From Actinoplanes regularis (GTDB lineage Bacteria > Actinomycetota > Actinomycetes > Mycobacteriales > Micromonosporaceae), in assembly GCF_900188005.1 (NCBI RefSeq), contig NZ_FZNR01000006.1:124001-188000 (forward strand): DNA of 64,000 nt, read 5' to 3'. Positions 53,277 to 61,782 of this stretch are shown piece by piece (position 1 is the stretch's first letter; each line of letters begins with the position of its first letter). A program made the translations under genes and the position numbers. The notes under the pieces were generated by a model, which did no database searches, was not told the origin of the DNA, and was given only the letters and a program-made list of their open reading frames with translations.

Positions 53277-54734
53277 ATGACCATGCGCCGGAAGTGCCTC
53301 GCCGCCGTCGCCGTCGCGCTGGGCCTGGTCACCGCGCTGAACGCGCCGGCCTCCGCGGCGCCGGCCGCCTGCGCCGCGCCCGCGCCCAGCACGACCCACC
53401 CCGGATACCTGGTCCTCGACCCGGCCTGCGACGTCTCCGGCGCGCCGTTCACCCCGCTCACCGACTCCTCCGGCAAGGCCGTCTCCCGCGTCTACACCGG
53501 AGTCAAGGACGGCGCCGGGTACCGCGTTGAGGTGCCGCTGCGCTGGAACGGGAAGCTGGTCATCTTCGCGCACGGCTACCGCGGCACCGGCAACGTGGTC
53601 TACGCCGACAATCCGGATCTGCGCGCGCACTACATCGACAGCGGATTCGCCTGGGCCTCCTCCAGCTACGCCACCAACGGGTACGACGTGGGCCAGGGCG
53701 TCCGCGACTCGTACGCGCTGATCGACACGTTCCGGCAGGTCACCGGCCGGCGAGCCCGCTCGGTGGTGATGAGCGGGAAGTCGATGGGCGGCCACGTCAC
53801 CGCGGTGGCGATCGAGCGCTTCCCGCACGCGTTCGACGCGGCCATGCCGTACTGCGGCGTGCTCGGCGACACCAAGCTCTACGACTACTTCCTGGGTGCC
53901 GGCGTGACCGCGGCGGCCCTGACCCGGGTGAAGATCGACTTCCCGCTGGCGCCGGCCGCGGACTACCCGGTCCAGTGGCGCGCGCAGGCCGCCCAGATCA
54001 CGGCCGCGCTCGGCGTGAAAGCGGGCAGCGCGCCCGTGCTCACCCAGGCAGGCAGAGCCTGGTCGCGGGTGGTCGAGCGCCTCAGCGGCGGCCCCCGGCC
54101 CGGCTTCGACTCGGCGTTCGCGTACTGGAACGCGGTGCCGTCCCTGACCCCCTACAACGACCTGCCGTTCCTGTTCGGCCTCTACCCGGGCCTCTCCGGC
54201 GGCACCGGCGGGATCGCGCCCGGCAACGTCACCGACAACCAGTACGCCTACTACCGGATGGCCGACGGGCCCCTGCCCACCGTGGGCGAGCTGCGGCTGA
54301 ACGCCGAGGTGCTACGGGTGCGGCACACCGCGACCGCCGACCCGGGCCTGGCCGGCATCCCGCGCGTCGAGGGCCGCCCGTCCGTGCCGGTCCTCTCCCT
54401 GCACGACCTCGGCGACCTGTTCGTGCCGTTCTCGATGGAGCAGGAGTACGCCCGGCGTGCCCTCGCCAACGGCCGCGCCGGCCTGTTCGTCTCCCGCGCC
54501 GTCCGCGGCGTCGGCCACTGCGACTTCACCCAGGCCGAGCTGACCCGGGGCTTCGACGACCTGATCCGCTGGGTCGACACCGGCCGTCGCCCGGCCGGCG
54601 ACGCCATTCTGGACCGCCGCACCGTCGCGTCCGACTTCTTCGGCTGCCTTTTCACCGACGGCTCCCACCCCACGTTCGTCAGCCTGGCCTGCCCCGCCAA
54701 GAGCACGTTCCCGCCCGTGCCGCCCCGCTTGTGA
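53277..54734 (+). CDS. Secreted alpha/beta hydrolase
   Basis: 485 residues from ATG 53277 (GGGAGGT upstream). Signal peptide MRRKCLAAVAVALGLVTALN ending at ASA-AP. Fold landmarks: KLVIFAHGYRGTG, nucleophile elbow VVMSGKSMGGHVT (Ser), acid in LSLHDLGDLFVPFSMEQ, His in GVGHCDFTQAEL. Several Cys suggest disulfides outside the cell. A TTGACA at 53228 may be its -35. Substrate unknown; esterase or peptidase possible. Confidence 0.88.
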   Translation: MTMRRKCLAAVAVALGLVTALNAPASAAPAACAAPAPSTTHPGYLVLDPACDVSGAPFTPLTDSSGKAVSRVYTGVKDGAGYRVEVPLRWNGKLVIFAHGYRGTGNVVYADNPDLRAHYIDSGFAWASSSYATNGYDVGQGVRDSYALIDTFRQVTGRRARSVVMSGKSMGGHVTAVAIERFPHAFDAAMPYCGVLGDTKLYDYFLGAGVTAAALTRVKIDFPLAPAADYPVQWRAQAAQITAALGVKAGSAPVLTQAGRAWSRVVERLSGGPRPGFDSAFAYWNAVPSLTPYNDLPFLFGLYPGLSGGTGGIAPGNVTDNQYAYYRMADGPLPTVGELRLNAEVLRVRHTATADPGLAGIPRVEGRPSVPVLSLHDLGDLFVPFSMEQEYARRALANGRAGLFVSRAVRGVGHCDFTQAELTRGFDDLIRWVDTGRRPAGDAILDRRTVASDFFGCLFTDGSHPTFVSLACPAKSTFPPVPPRL

Positions 54735-54758
54735 GCCGCTTTCAAAAACGTATTCCGA

Positions 54759-54778
54759 TCAGATACCTGCATATCTGA
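54759..54778. promoter_or_regulatory. Inverted repeat TCAGATA-CCTGCA-TATCTGA
   Basis: Perfect 7-6-7 dyad in an AT-rich patch 25 bp after the hydrolase stop and 120 bp before the DUF6082 gene. Either an operator or a weak terminator. Confidence 0.45.
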
Positions 54779-54897
54779 AATAGGTCCGATCGCCACCTGG
54801 CAGATCGCCGCGACGCAATTTTGTCGCGGAGTGAATGAATGTCCGCGGCCTCCCGTTCACCGGGCACACTTGCGACATAGGTGCCGAGGGGGTTGAG

Positions 54898-55593
54898 ATG
54901 ACCACTGGGGACTCCGCGAGATCGAGAGAAGACACCGTTCGCCGGGTGCTGTTCACGGTCGGCGCGCTCGTCGTCGCCGCCGCGATGGCAGCCACCATTT
55001 TCGCGCCGCTGATCCTGAGCCGGTTCCACCCCACCGGCGAGGACCGTCTCGGGTCCGGTGGCCTCGGCCAGACGTACGGCGTGGTCGCGGCGGTCGCGTC
55101 GACCCTGGCGCTGGGCGGGGTGCTGATCGGGCTCGCGATGCAGTACCGGCAGTACACCGACGCGCGCCTGCAGAAGCTGGAGGACTCGACCGAGGAACTC
55201 GTCCGGCTGGCCCTGACGGATCCGTTCTACCGGCAGTGCTGGGGCGGGTGGTCGGCACCCGACGGATTGGACGAGCGGCTCTTCCTCTACTGCACGAGGG
55301 TGCTGAAAACGTGGCGGAGGGCCTGGGTGATGAACGAGCTCACCGAGGATCAGATCCGCTCGCGCCTCGCGGTCTTCTTCGACAGCGAGATTCCGCGACT
55401 GTTCTGGAGATCGCACGGCGACCTGGATCTGCAGACCAGTTCCTCGAATCGACACGAACGTTTCCGCGTCATGGTCAACGAGGAATATCTACGGGCGGAG
55501 AAGGCCGGACCGCCGTCCCGGCGGCACGACTCCCGGGGCCGCCGGACGCCGATCACCGAGATGAACATCAACGGGCACCGGGCCACCCCGTGA
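54898..55593 (+). CDS. DUF6082-family membrane protein
   Basis: 231 residues from ATG 54898 (GAGGGGG upstream). Two TM segments (VLFTVGALVVAAAMAATIFA; GVVAAVASTLALGGVLIGLA), then a cytoplasmic helical domain typical of DUF6082 (ALTDPFYRQCWGGW, LFLYCTRVLKTWRRAWVMNE, RLFWRSHG). Function unknown. Its last 26 bp overlap the convergent LysR gene. Confidence 0.8.
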   Translation: MTTGDSARSREDTVRRVLFTVGALVVAAAMAATIFAPLILSRFHPTGEDRLGSGGLGQTYGVVAAVASTLALGGVLIGLAMQYRQYTDARLQKLEDSTEELVRLALTDPFYRQCWGGWSAPDGLDERLFLYCTRVLKTWRRAWVMNELTEDQIRSRLAVFFDSEIPRLFWRSHGDLDLQTSSSNRHERFRVMVNEEYLRAEKAGPPSRRHDSRGRRTPITEMNINGHRATP

Positions 55594-56521
55594 CCGGGCC
55601 CGGCGGTCCCTCGTGACCGCCGCTGGGCGCGTCCTTCACCGTCTGCTCCAGTAGCCGGCGGAAGGCGCGGGCCGCCGGTGACTCGGCGCCCGCGAGCCGC
55701 TGGGCGGTGAAGATGGTCCGGCGCGGGCTGCCCTGCAGGGTCAGCAGGCGACAGGAGGTGGGCCGGCCCGCCCACACCAGGTCGGGGATCAGGGCGACGG
55801 CGTTACCGGTCTCGACCAGCCGCATGTGCGCCTGCAGGTCGGCGGTCTCGTAGCGGACGTCCGGCTCGAAACCCGCCTGACGGCAGAGCTGCTCGGCGAA
55901 GTGGCGGGACGCGGCCCCGCGCGGCTCCATCACCCAGGGCATCCGGTGGGCCGAGTCCAGCGAGTCGACCGGGTGCAGCGACTCGGACTCCGCGGGCAGG
56001 GCGAGGCGGATCGCGTCGGTCGTGAGATCGCGCCGGTCCAGGCCGGGATGGTGCGGAGCGGCGTGAGCCGGGTATTGCTCAGCGATGACCATGTCGAAGT
56101 CGCGCGCCCAGGTCTCCCGCAGGGCCTCTTCCGGCTCACGCTGGACCATCTCCACCCGTACGTCGGGAAATCGAGCGGCCGTGACGCGCAGCGCGGCCGG
56201 CATGAAGGCCAGTGCCGCGGATTGGAAGACCGCGACCCGGACCGTGCCGGTGACCCGGGTCGCCGCCGCCTGCAGCCGCGCCTCGGCGCGCTCCAGGGTG
56301 TCCAGCACCTCGCCGACCGACGCCACCAGGACCTCGGCCTGCGGGGTCAGCTGGACCCGGCGGCCGGCCTTGCGCAGCAGCACTGTGCCGGTCTCCTTCT
56401 CCAGCTGGCTGAGCTGCTGGCTGACCGCGGACGGGGTGAAGTTGAGCGCCTCGGCGACGGCGGCCAGGGTGCCGCGGATGGCCAGCTCGCGGAGCAGGAT
56501 CAGGCGGCGGATCTCCAGCAT
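55568..56521 (-). CDS. LysR-family regulator, divergent from putA
   Basis: 317 residues from ATG 56521. HTH RGTLAAVAEALNFTPSAVSQ and LSQLEKETG; effector domain begins at GTVRVAVFQSAALAFMPAAL. The proline gene starts 102 bp away on the other strand, so it is the probable target, with proline or a derivative as effector (inference). The C-terminal tail is Gly/Pro-rich where it overlaps the DUF6082 gene. Confidence 0.9.
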   Translation of the reverse strand: MLEIRRLILLRELAIRGTLAAVAEALNFTPSAVSQQLSQLEKETGTVLLRKAGRRVQLTPQAEVLVASVGEVLDTLERAEARLQAAATRVTGTVRVAVFQSAALAFMPAALRVTAARFPDVRVEMVQREPEEALRETWARDFDMVIAEQYPAHAAPHHPGLDRRDLTTDAIRLALPAESESLHPVDSLDSAHRMPWVMEPRGAASRHFAEQLCRQAGFEPDVRYETADLQAHMRLVETGNAVALIPDLVWAGRPTSCRLLTLQGSPRRTIFTAQRLAGAESPAARAFRRLLEQTVKDAPSGGHEGPPGPVTGWPGAR

Positions 56522-56623
56522 GCCGTCACGTTAGCTGAACTGAAGAGTACCGGTCATAAAGCATCGCTTTTCCTAACCGGATCACGGCTGCACACTGGCG
56601 CCCATACTGGAAGGAGTATCCCG

Positions 56624-59600
56624 ATGTCTGAGATCGCTGACGAGACGATCGCTCTGGTGCGTCGCTGGCTACGCGAGGCGTCGACCGTCCCGGTCGGCGG
56701 CTCCGCGGCGCAGCTGGCCGGTCTGCTGCGCGACCCGAAGGGCCTGGCGTTCGCGGTCGGCTTCGTGGACGGCGTGGTCCGGCCCGAAGACCGGCAGGTC
56801 AGCGCCCGCGCCCTGCACGCCCTGGCCGGCGACGTGCCGGCATTCCTTCCCGCGCACCTGCGCGCCGCGGTCAAGCTCGGTGGCGCGCTCGCCCCGATCA
56901 TGCCGGGCGTGGTCGTTCCGGTGGCCCGGCGCGCGCTGCGGCAGATGGTCGGCCACCTGATCGTCGACGCGACCGACGCCCGTCTGGGCCGCGCGATCAA
57001 GAAGATCCGGAAGCGCGGGGTACGGCTCAACGTCAACCTGCTCGGCGAGGCCGTCCTCGGCCGCGGGGAGGCGTCCCGGCGGCTCGGCGACACCGAGCGG
57101 CTGCTGGCCCGCGCCGACGTCGACTACGTGTCGATCAAGGTGTCGTCGACCGTCGCCCCGCACAACCCGTGGGCGTTCGACGAGGCCGTGGACGACATCA
57201 CGGAGAAGCTCCTGCCCCTGTTCACGCTCGCCGCCCAGACCGGCAAGTTCGTGAACCTGGACATGGAGGAGTACAAGGACCTCGACCTGACGATCGCGGT
57301 CTTCACCCGCCTGCTGGACCGGCCCGACCTGCTGGGCCTTTCGGCCGGCATCGTGCTGCAGGCCTACCTGCCGGACGCGCTCAGCGCGATGATGCGGCTG
57401 CAGGTCTGGTCCGCGTCGCGGCGCGAACGTGGCGGCGCCGGCATCAAGGTGCGCCTGGTCAAGGGCGCGAACCTGCCGATGGAGCGGGTCGAGTCGGCGC
57501 TGCACGGCTGGCCGGTGGCGACCTGCGACAGCAAGCAGGCCACCGACACCAACTACAAGCGGGTGCTGGACTACGCGCTGCACCCGGACCGGATCCGCAA
57601 CGTGCGGCTCGGCGTGGCCGGGCACAACCTCTTCGACGTCGCGTACGCGTGGGCCCTCGCCGGGCAGCGTGAGGTCCGCGACGGCATCGAGTTCGAGATG
57701 CTGCTCGGCATGGCCGAAGGCCAGGCCGAGGCGGTCCGGCGCGAGGTCGGCGGGCTGCTGCTCTACACGCCCGTGGTCCGGCCGGAGCAGTTCGACGTGG
57801 CGATCGCCTACCTGATCCGCCGCCTCGAGGAGGGCGCCAGCTCGGACAACTTCATGTCCGCGGTGTTCGAGCTGCACCAGAACGAAGAACTGTTCGAGCG
57901 GGAGAAGGAACGGTTCCTCGCCTCCCTGCGCGACCTCGACGACTCCGTCCCGGCGGCCAACCGGGTGGCCGACCGGCACGCCGCCGTCCCCGCCTCCGTG
58001 CCCGGGCGCTTCGAGAACACCCCGGACACCGACCCGGCCGTCGCCGTCAACCGGGACCGGATCCGGGCGATCCTGGCCCGGGTGCCCTCCTCGCAGCTCG
58101 GGCTCCCGATCGAGAAGATCGACGACGCGGACACCCTGAACTCGATCCTGGAGAAGGCCGCCGCCGCGAACTGGGGCGGCGCCGACCGCCGCGCGGTGCT
58201 GCACAAGGTCGGCGAGGCCCTCGAGGCGAACCGGGACGTCCTGCTCGAGGTGATGGCCGCCGAGGCCGGCAAGACCGTCGACCAGGCCGACCCGGAGGTC
58301 TCCGAGGCGATCGACTTCGCGCACTACTACGCGGAGCTCTCGGCCCGGACCCCGGACGGCGCCACCCCGGTTCCGGCCCGGGTCACCCTGGTCACGCCGC
58401 CGTGGAACTTCCCGGTGGCGATCCCCGCCGGCTCGATGCTGGCCGCCCTCGCCGCCGGCTCCGCCGTGGTGATCAAGCCGGCCGGGCCGGCCGAGCGCTG
58501 CGGCATGGTGCTCGCCGGGATCGTCCGAGACGCGCTCGCCGCCGCCGGCGCCGACCCCGGCCTGGTCACGCCGTTGCAGGTGGACGAGGAGACGCTGGGC
58601 GAGCAGCTGATCGCCCACCCGCTGGTGGACCGGGTGATCCTGACCGGTGCGTACGAGACCGCGGAGCTCTTCCGGTCGTTCCGGCCGGACCTTCCGCTGC
58701 TCGCCGAGACCAGCGGCAAGAACGCGATCATCGTGACCCCGAGCGCCGACCTCGACCTCGCGGTCAAGGACGTGGTCAACTCCGCGTTCGGGCACGCCGG
58801 CCAGAAGTGCTCGGCCGCGTCCCTGGTGATCCTGGTCGGATCGGTGGCCCGCTCGCAGCGGTTCCGCACCCAACTGCTCGACGCCGTCTCGTCCCTCGAG
58901 GTCGGATGGCCGTCGGAGATCCGGACGCAGGTCGGTCCGCTGGTCGAGCCCGCCGCCGGCAAGCTGCTCGACGGGCTGACCACGCTCGGCGCCGGGGAGA
59001 CCTGGCTGCTCAAGCCGGAAAAGCTCGACGAGTCCGGCAAGCTGTGGAGCCCGGGAATCCGGGACGGGGTGCGGCGCGGATCCGCGTACCACCGGACCGA
59101 GTACTTCGGACCGATCCTCGGCATCATGACGGCGGACACCCTGGACGAGGCGATCGACCTGGTCGACGAGGTCGACTTCGGACTGACCTCCGGGTTGCAC
59201 TCGCTCGACGCGGGCGAGGTGCGCACCTGGCTGGACCGGGTGCGGGCCGGCAACCTCTACGTCAACCGGGGCATCACCGGCGCGATCGTCCAGCGGCAGC
59301 CGTTCGGCGGCTGGAAGCGCTCCGCGGTCGGCCCCGGCACCAAGGCCGGCGGACCCAACTACCTGGTCGGGCTCAGCGGTTGGGCGCCGGCTCCGGCCTC
59401 GGTCCAGGCCGACCTCCAGAGCCCGGCGGTACGGACCCTGCTCGCCGACGCCGCCGGTTCGGTCACCGAGGAGCAGCTCGCCTCGATCACCCGCGCGGCC
59501 GGCAGCGACGCGGCCGCCTGGGCGGACTCGTTCGGGCGCGCCGAGGACGTGTCGGCGCTCGGCGTCGAGCGCAACGTCCTGCGCTACCTGCCCACGCCGG

Positions 59601-59986
59601 TGACCGTGCGGCTGTCCGCGGGCGCACCGGTCGCGGACCTGGTCCGGATCCTCGCCGCGGGCCTGCTCGCCGGCGCCCCGCTCCGGGTCTCCGCGGCCGA
59701 GGACCTGCCCGAGGCGGTCGCGGCGCACTGCCCCGAGCTGGTCGTGGAGTCCGACGCCGACTTCGCCGCCGGACTGGACGACACCGAACGGGTGCGACTG
59801 ATCGGCGGCTCGGGGCCGGAGCTGGCCACGGCCACCTACGGCCGTCCCGACCTGGCGATCTGGGCCGGTCCGGTGGTCGAGGCCGGCCGGGTCGAGCTGC
59901 TGCCGTTCCTGCGCGAACAGGCCATCAGCATCACCGCCCACCGCTTCGGCAACCCTCTCCCCATGGCCGCCGAGGTACTGAATTGA
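56624..59986 (+). CDS. putA: Bifunctional proline dehydrogenase / L-glutamate gamma-semialdehyde dehydrogenase
   Basis: 1,120 residues from ATG 56624 (AAGGAG upstream). The N-terminal FAD-dependent proline dehydrogenase barrel (about 90-450) shows VSIKVSSTVAPHNPW, KFVNLDMEEYKDLDLT and KVRLVKGANLPMERVES. The P5C dehydrogenase part (about 480-960) has VTPPWNFPVAIPAGSM, catalytic Glu in LLAETSGKNAIIV (about 692), catalytic Cys in GHAGQKCSAASLV (about 725) and the C-terminal QRQPFGGWKRSAVGPG. Oxidises proline to glutamate in two steps. There is no N-terminal DNA-binding ribbon-helix-helix; control probably comes from the divergent LysR. Confidence 0.95.
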   Translation: MSEIADETIALVRRWLREASTVPVGGSAAQLAGLLRDPKGLAFAVGFVDGVVRPEDRQVSARALHALAGDVPAFLPAHLRAAVKLGGALAPIMPGVVVPVARRALRQMVGHLIVDATDARLGRAIKKIRKRGVRLNVNLLGEAVLGRGEASRRLGDTERLLARADVDYVSIKVSSTVAPHNPWAFDEAVDDITEKLLPLFTLAAQTGKFVNLDMEEYKDLDLTIAVFTRLLDRPDLLGLSAGIVLQAYLPDALSAMMRLQVWSASRRERGGAGIKVRLVKGANLPMERVESALHGWPVATCDSKQATDTNYKRVLDYALHPDRIRNVRLGVAGHNLFDVAYAWALAGQREVRDGIEFEMLLGMAEGQAEAVRREVGGLLLYTPVVRPEQFDVAIAYLIRRLEEGASSDNFMSAVFELHQNEELFEREKERFLASLRDLDDSVPAANRVADRHAAVPASVPGRFENTPDTDPAVAVNRDRIRAILARVPSSQLGLPIEKIDDADTLNSILEKAAAANWGGADRRAVLHKVGEALEANRDVLLEVMAAEAGKTVDQADPEVSEAIDFAHYYAELSARTPDGATPVPARVTLVTPPWNFPVAIPAGSMLAALAAGSAVVIKPAGPAERCGMVLAGIVRDALAAAGADPGLVTPLQVDEETLGEQLIAHPLVDRVILTGAYETAELFRSFRPDLPLLAETSGKNAIIVTPSADLDLAVKDVVNSAFGHAGQKCSAASLVILVGSVARSQRFRTQLLDAVSSLEVGWPSEIRTQVGPLVEPAAGKLLDGLTTLGAGETWLLKPEKLDESGKLWSPGIRDGVRRGSAYHRTEYFGPILGIMTADTLDEAIDLVDEVDFGLTSGLHSLDAGEVRTWLDRVRAGNLYVNRGITGAIVQRQPFGGWKRSAVGPGTKAGGPNYLVGLSGWAPAPASVQADLQSPAVRTLLADAAGSVTEEQLASITRAAGSDAAAWADSFGRAEDVSALGVERNVLRYLPTPVTVRLSAGAPVADLVRILAAGLLAGAPLRVSAAEDLPEAVAAHCPELVVESDADFAAGLDDTERVRLIGGSGPELATATYGRPDLAIWAGPVVEAGRVELLPFLREQAISITAHRFGNPLPMAAEVLN

Positions 59987-60377
59987 TCAGGGTGACAGGC
60001 GCATGTTGAGCTAGCTTGGCTCCGCTTCGCTCCGCGGCAAAACGCCTGGTGACCGGTGCGGAGCAGGGCTAGCTTGGCTCCGCTTCGCTCCGCGGCAAAA
60101 CGCCTGGCCTCCGCACCGGCGGCGTTTTGCGGGGTGTGAAGTCCCTGATCGTGGGGTTTGTTGACGGGCGGGCGCCGAATTCCGGGTGTTCTGGAAGTCG
60201 GCGATTTGCCGTTTTGGGCCTCGTGTTCGCGATTCGGTGTCTGGCTTTGACGAGGAATCTGGCCGTTCGGGGGAGGTCGTTATCGGTCGAACGATCGACG
60301 GGTTCGGGAACTCGAATTGATGGCTGAAGAGTCGTGATCGGCTTGGGGTGTCAACAGTTCTTCGGGAGGAGAGAACC
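59987..60377. other. Intergenic region holding repeat element copy A
   Basis: About 390 bp after putA. It contains element A (60011-60150) and then a stretch of lower GC that presumably carries the promoter of the next gene. No gene is seen. Confidence 0.6.
60011..60150. repeat. Repeat element copy A
   Basis: Two 58-bp direct units (60011-60068, 60069-60126), each opening CTAGCTTGGCTCCGCTTCGC and containing GCAAAACGCCTGG. A right end CCGCACCGGCGGCGTTTTGC GGGGTGTGAAGTC follows (60111-60143). GCAAAACGCC and GGCGTTTTGC form a 10-bp inverted repeat. The same parts recur at 60799-60990. Confidence 0.85.
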
Positions 60378-60788
60378 TTGAACGTCATGACACGCACGCT
60401 GATGGTGGGCATCGGGCTCGTTGCCGGGGGCACGGTCGGAGTGGGGCCGGCGCTCGCTTCTTCGAGCGGCCCGGTCACGACGGAGACCGTCAGCGCCCCA
60501 GCGCCTTGGCCTGACGCGGATGTGGACGTGGATCGGAACTATGGATCGCCGCGCCGCGACACGGACGTGGACATCGACCGGGACTACGGATACGGCCACG
60601 GCGATATCGACGTGGACAGGGACCGGAACTACGGGTCGCCCCGTCGCGACACGGACGTGGACATCGACCGGGACTACGGATACGGCCACGGCGACATCGA
60701 CGTGGACAGGGACCGGAACTACGGGTCGCCCCGCCGGGACGCGGACGTGGACATCGATCGGGACAGGCCCTACGGACCTCCGTGGTGA
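60378..60788 (+). CDS. Secreted acidic tandem-repeat protein
   Basis: 136 residues from an inferred TTG start at 60378 placed 6 nt after AGGAG; ATG 60387 is the alternative. Signal peptide TLMVGIGLVAGGTVGVGPAL ending at ALA-SS. The mature part is almost all a 30-residue repeat rich in DVDIDRD, YGYGHGD and RNYGSPRR, two full copies and partial ends, encoded by a 90-bp DNA repeat. The Asp spacing recalls Ca-binding or silk-like structural proteins, but function is unknown. It is bracketed by two copies of the same repeat element. Confidence 0.7.
   Translation: MNVMTRTLMVGIGLVAGGTVGVGPALASSSGPVTTETVSAPAPWPDADVDVDRNYGSPRRDTDVDIDRDYGYGHGDIDVDRDRNYGSPRRDTDVDIDRDYGYGHGDIDVDRDRNYGSPRRDADVDIDRDRPYGPPW
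60555..60770 (+). repeat. 90-bp in-frame tandem repeat
   Basis: Units 60555-60644 and 60645-60734 are nearly identical (for example GATATC versus GACATC), with partial units at both ends, encoding the 30-residue motif of the secreted protein. Confidence 0.9.
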
Positions 60789-60798
60789 CGGGCTGAGT

Positions 60799-60990
60799 TA
60801 GCTTGGCTTCGCTTCGCTTCGCGGCAAAACGCCTGGTAACCGGTGCGGAGGCAGGGCTGGCTTGGCTTCGCTTCGCGGCAAAACGCCTGGTGACCGGTGC
60901 GGAGGCAGCTGATTTCCCGCCGCTGCAAAAAACGCAGTGGCGGGAAATCAGTTGCCTCCGCACCGGCGGCGTTTTGCGGGGTGTGAAGTC
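60799..60990. repeat. Repeat element copy B, with internal hairpin
   Basis: Two direct units spaced 59 bp (GCTTGGCTTCGCTTCGC ... GCAAAACGCCTGG at about 60801 and 60860), a 73-nt hairpin (60894-60966), then the same right end as copy A (GCGGCGTTTTGCGGGGTGTGAAGTC). It ends about 30 bp before the stop codon of the minus-strand gene at 61017. Copy A looks like a version lacking the left arm and loop of the hairpin. Confidence 0.88.
60894..60966. repeat. 33-bp-stem inverted repeat with A-rich loop
   Basis: Arms 60894-60926 and 60934-60966 pair over 33 positions with only two G-T wobbles; loop AAAAAAC. An outer GCAAAACGCC (60878-60887) / GGCGTTTTGC (60968-60977) pair encloses it, giving a composite inverted repeat of 100 bp. 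Confidence 0.95.
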
Positions 60991-61016
60991 GATGGTTGTG
61001 GGGTTTGTTGGCGGGT

Positions 61017-61640
61017 TTAGATCATTGAGAAGTTTGGGGGGAGTGGGGAGCGGCCGGTCAGGGCGCGTAGGAGGGGGATGCCGGCGCCGATCGCGAGGGT
61101 GGTGCGGGAGGCGAGGGTGAGCGACTCGGCGATCGTCTCCAAGGGGAGGTCGAGCGGGAGGTCGAGCGCGGCGGCGGTGTCCAGGCCGTGTACGACCAGC
61201 TCGAACGTGCGGGTGGGGATCCAGTCGCGGACGCGCATCCCGCCGACCGGTGTGGTTACCACGTCGTCGTCGTTGACCCGGGACAGCGCTTCGGTGGCGC
61301 GTCCGATCAGTGCGCTGACGTGGTCGGACGGCCGGTCGCCGAGAAGTTTCCCGCCGGCACGGGCGTCGTCGGCGGAGGCGGCGGTCGCGGCGGCGAGCAG
61401 CTCCGCCGGGGCCTCGCGGGCGAAGGCGAAGTATCCCTCCGCGGTCTCCACGTCGACCTGCGGAGAGCGGGTCCCGAGCACGTCGGGGACCTGGCGCAGC
61501 GCGGAGCTCACCGTGTGCCCGAGCAGTTCCCGCAACGTCCACTCGCCGAGGGCGGGGACGTCGAGGTGGTCGGGCGGGAGGGTGGCGACGAGTCCGGCGT
61601 ACGCGATCGCGGCGGACCGGAAGGTGCGACGGAAATCCAT
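61017..61640 (-). CDS. Mycothiol-dependent maleylpyruvate isomerase (MDMPI)-family protein
   Basis: 207 residues from ATG 61640. DinB/MDMPI four-helix fold: EWTLRELLGHTVSSA with the first metal His, and RTFELVVHGLDTA with the Glu/His pair. These metal enzymes use mycothiol in actinobacteria; the substrate of this paralogue is unknown. The ribosome site is weak. The start lies 2 bp from a 35-bp tandem array and the stop close to repeat element B. Confidence 0.85.
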   Translation of the reverse strand: MDFRRTFRSAAIAYAGLVATLPPDHLDVPALGEWTLRELLGHTVSSALRQVPDVLGTRSPQVDVETAEGYFAFAREAPAELLAAATAASADDARAGGKLLGDRPSDHVSALIGRATEALSRVNDDDVVTTPVGGMRVRDWIPTRTFELVVHGLDTAAALDLPLDLPLETIAESLTLASRTTLAIGAGIPLLRALTGRSPLPPNFSMI

Positions 61641-61642
61641 CA

Positions 61643-61782
61643 CACCAATCTGCCAGATCCACTCACCGCGCAAAGATCACCAATCTGCCGCGGACACCCA
61701 GCACGGGAAGATCACCAACCCGCTGCCGACGCCCGTCGCAGGAGGATCACCGACCTGCCGTGGCCACCCACCGCGAAAGCGT
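61643..61782. repeat. 35-bp tandem repeat, exactly four units
   Basis: Units 61643-61677, 61678-61712, 61713-61747 and 61748-61782, each starting CACCAAYCTG or a variant (CACCAACCCG, CACCGACCTG) and ending with a purine-rich AAGAT-like stretch. They fill the whole spacer between two genes. Units are diverged but keep length exactly. Confidence 0.85.

Noticed and set aside
56669..59941. Open frame of 1,090 codons antisense to putA
   Set aside because: Shadow frame; putA carries all catalytic motifs on the plus strand.
60011..60990. Insertion sequence with transposase
   Set aside because: No transposase motif in any frame; only short repeats flank the gene, so it is listed as a repeat element.
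61643..61782. CRISPR-like 35-bp repeats
   Set aside because: No spacers between units and only four diverged copies.
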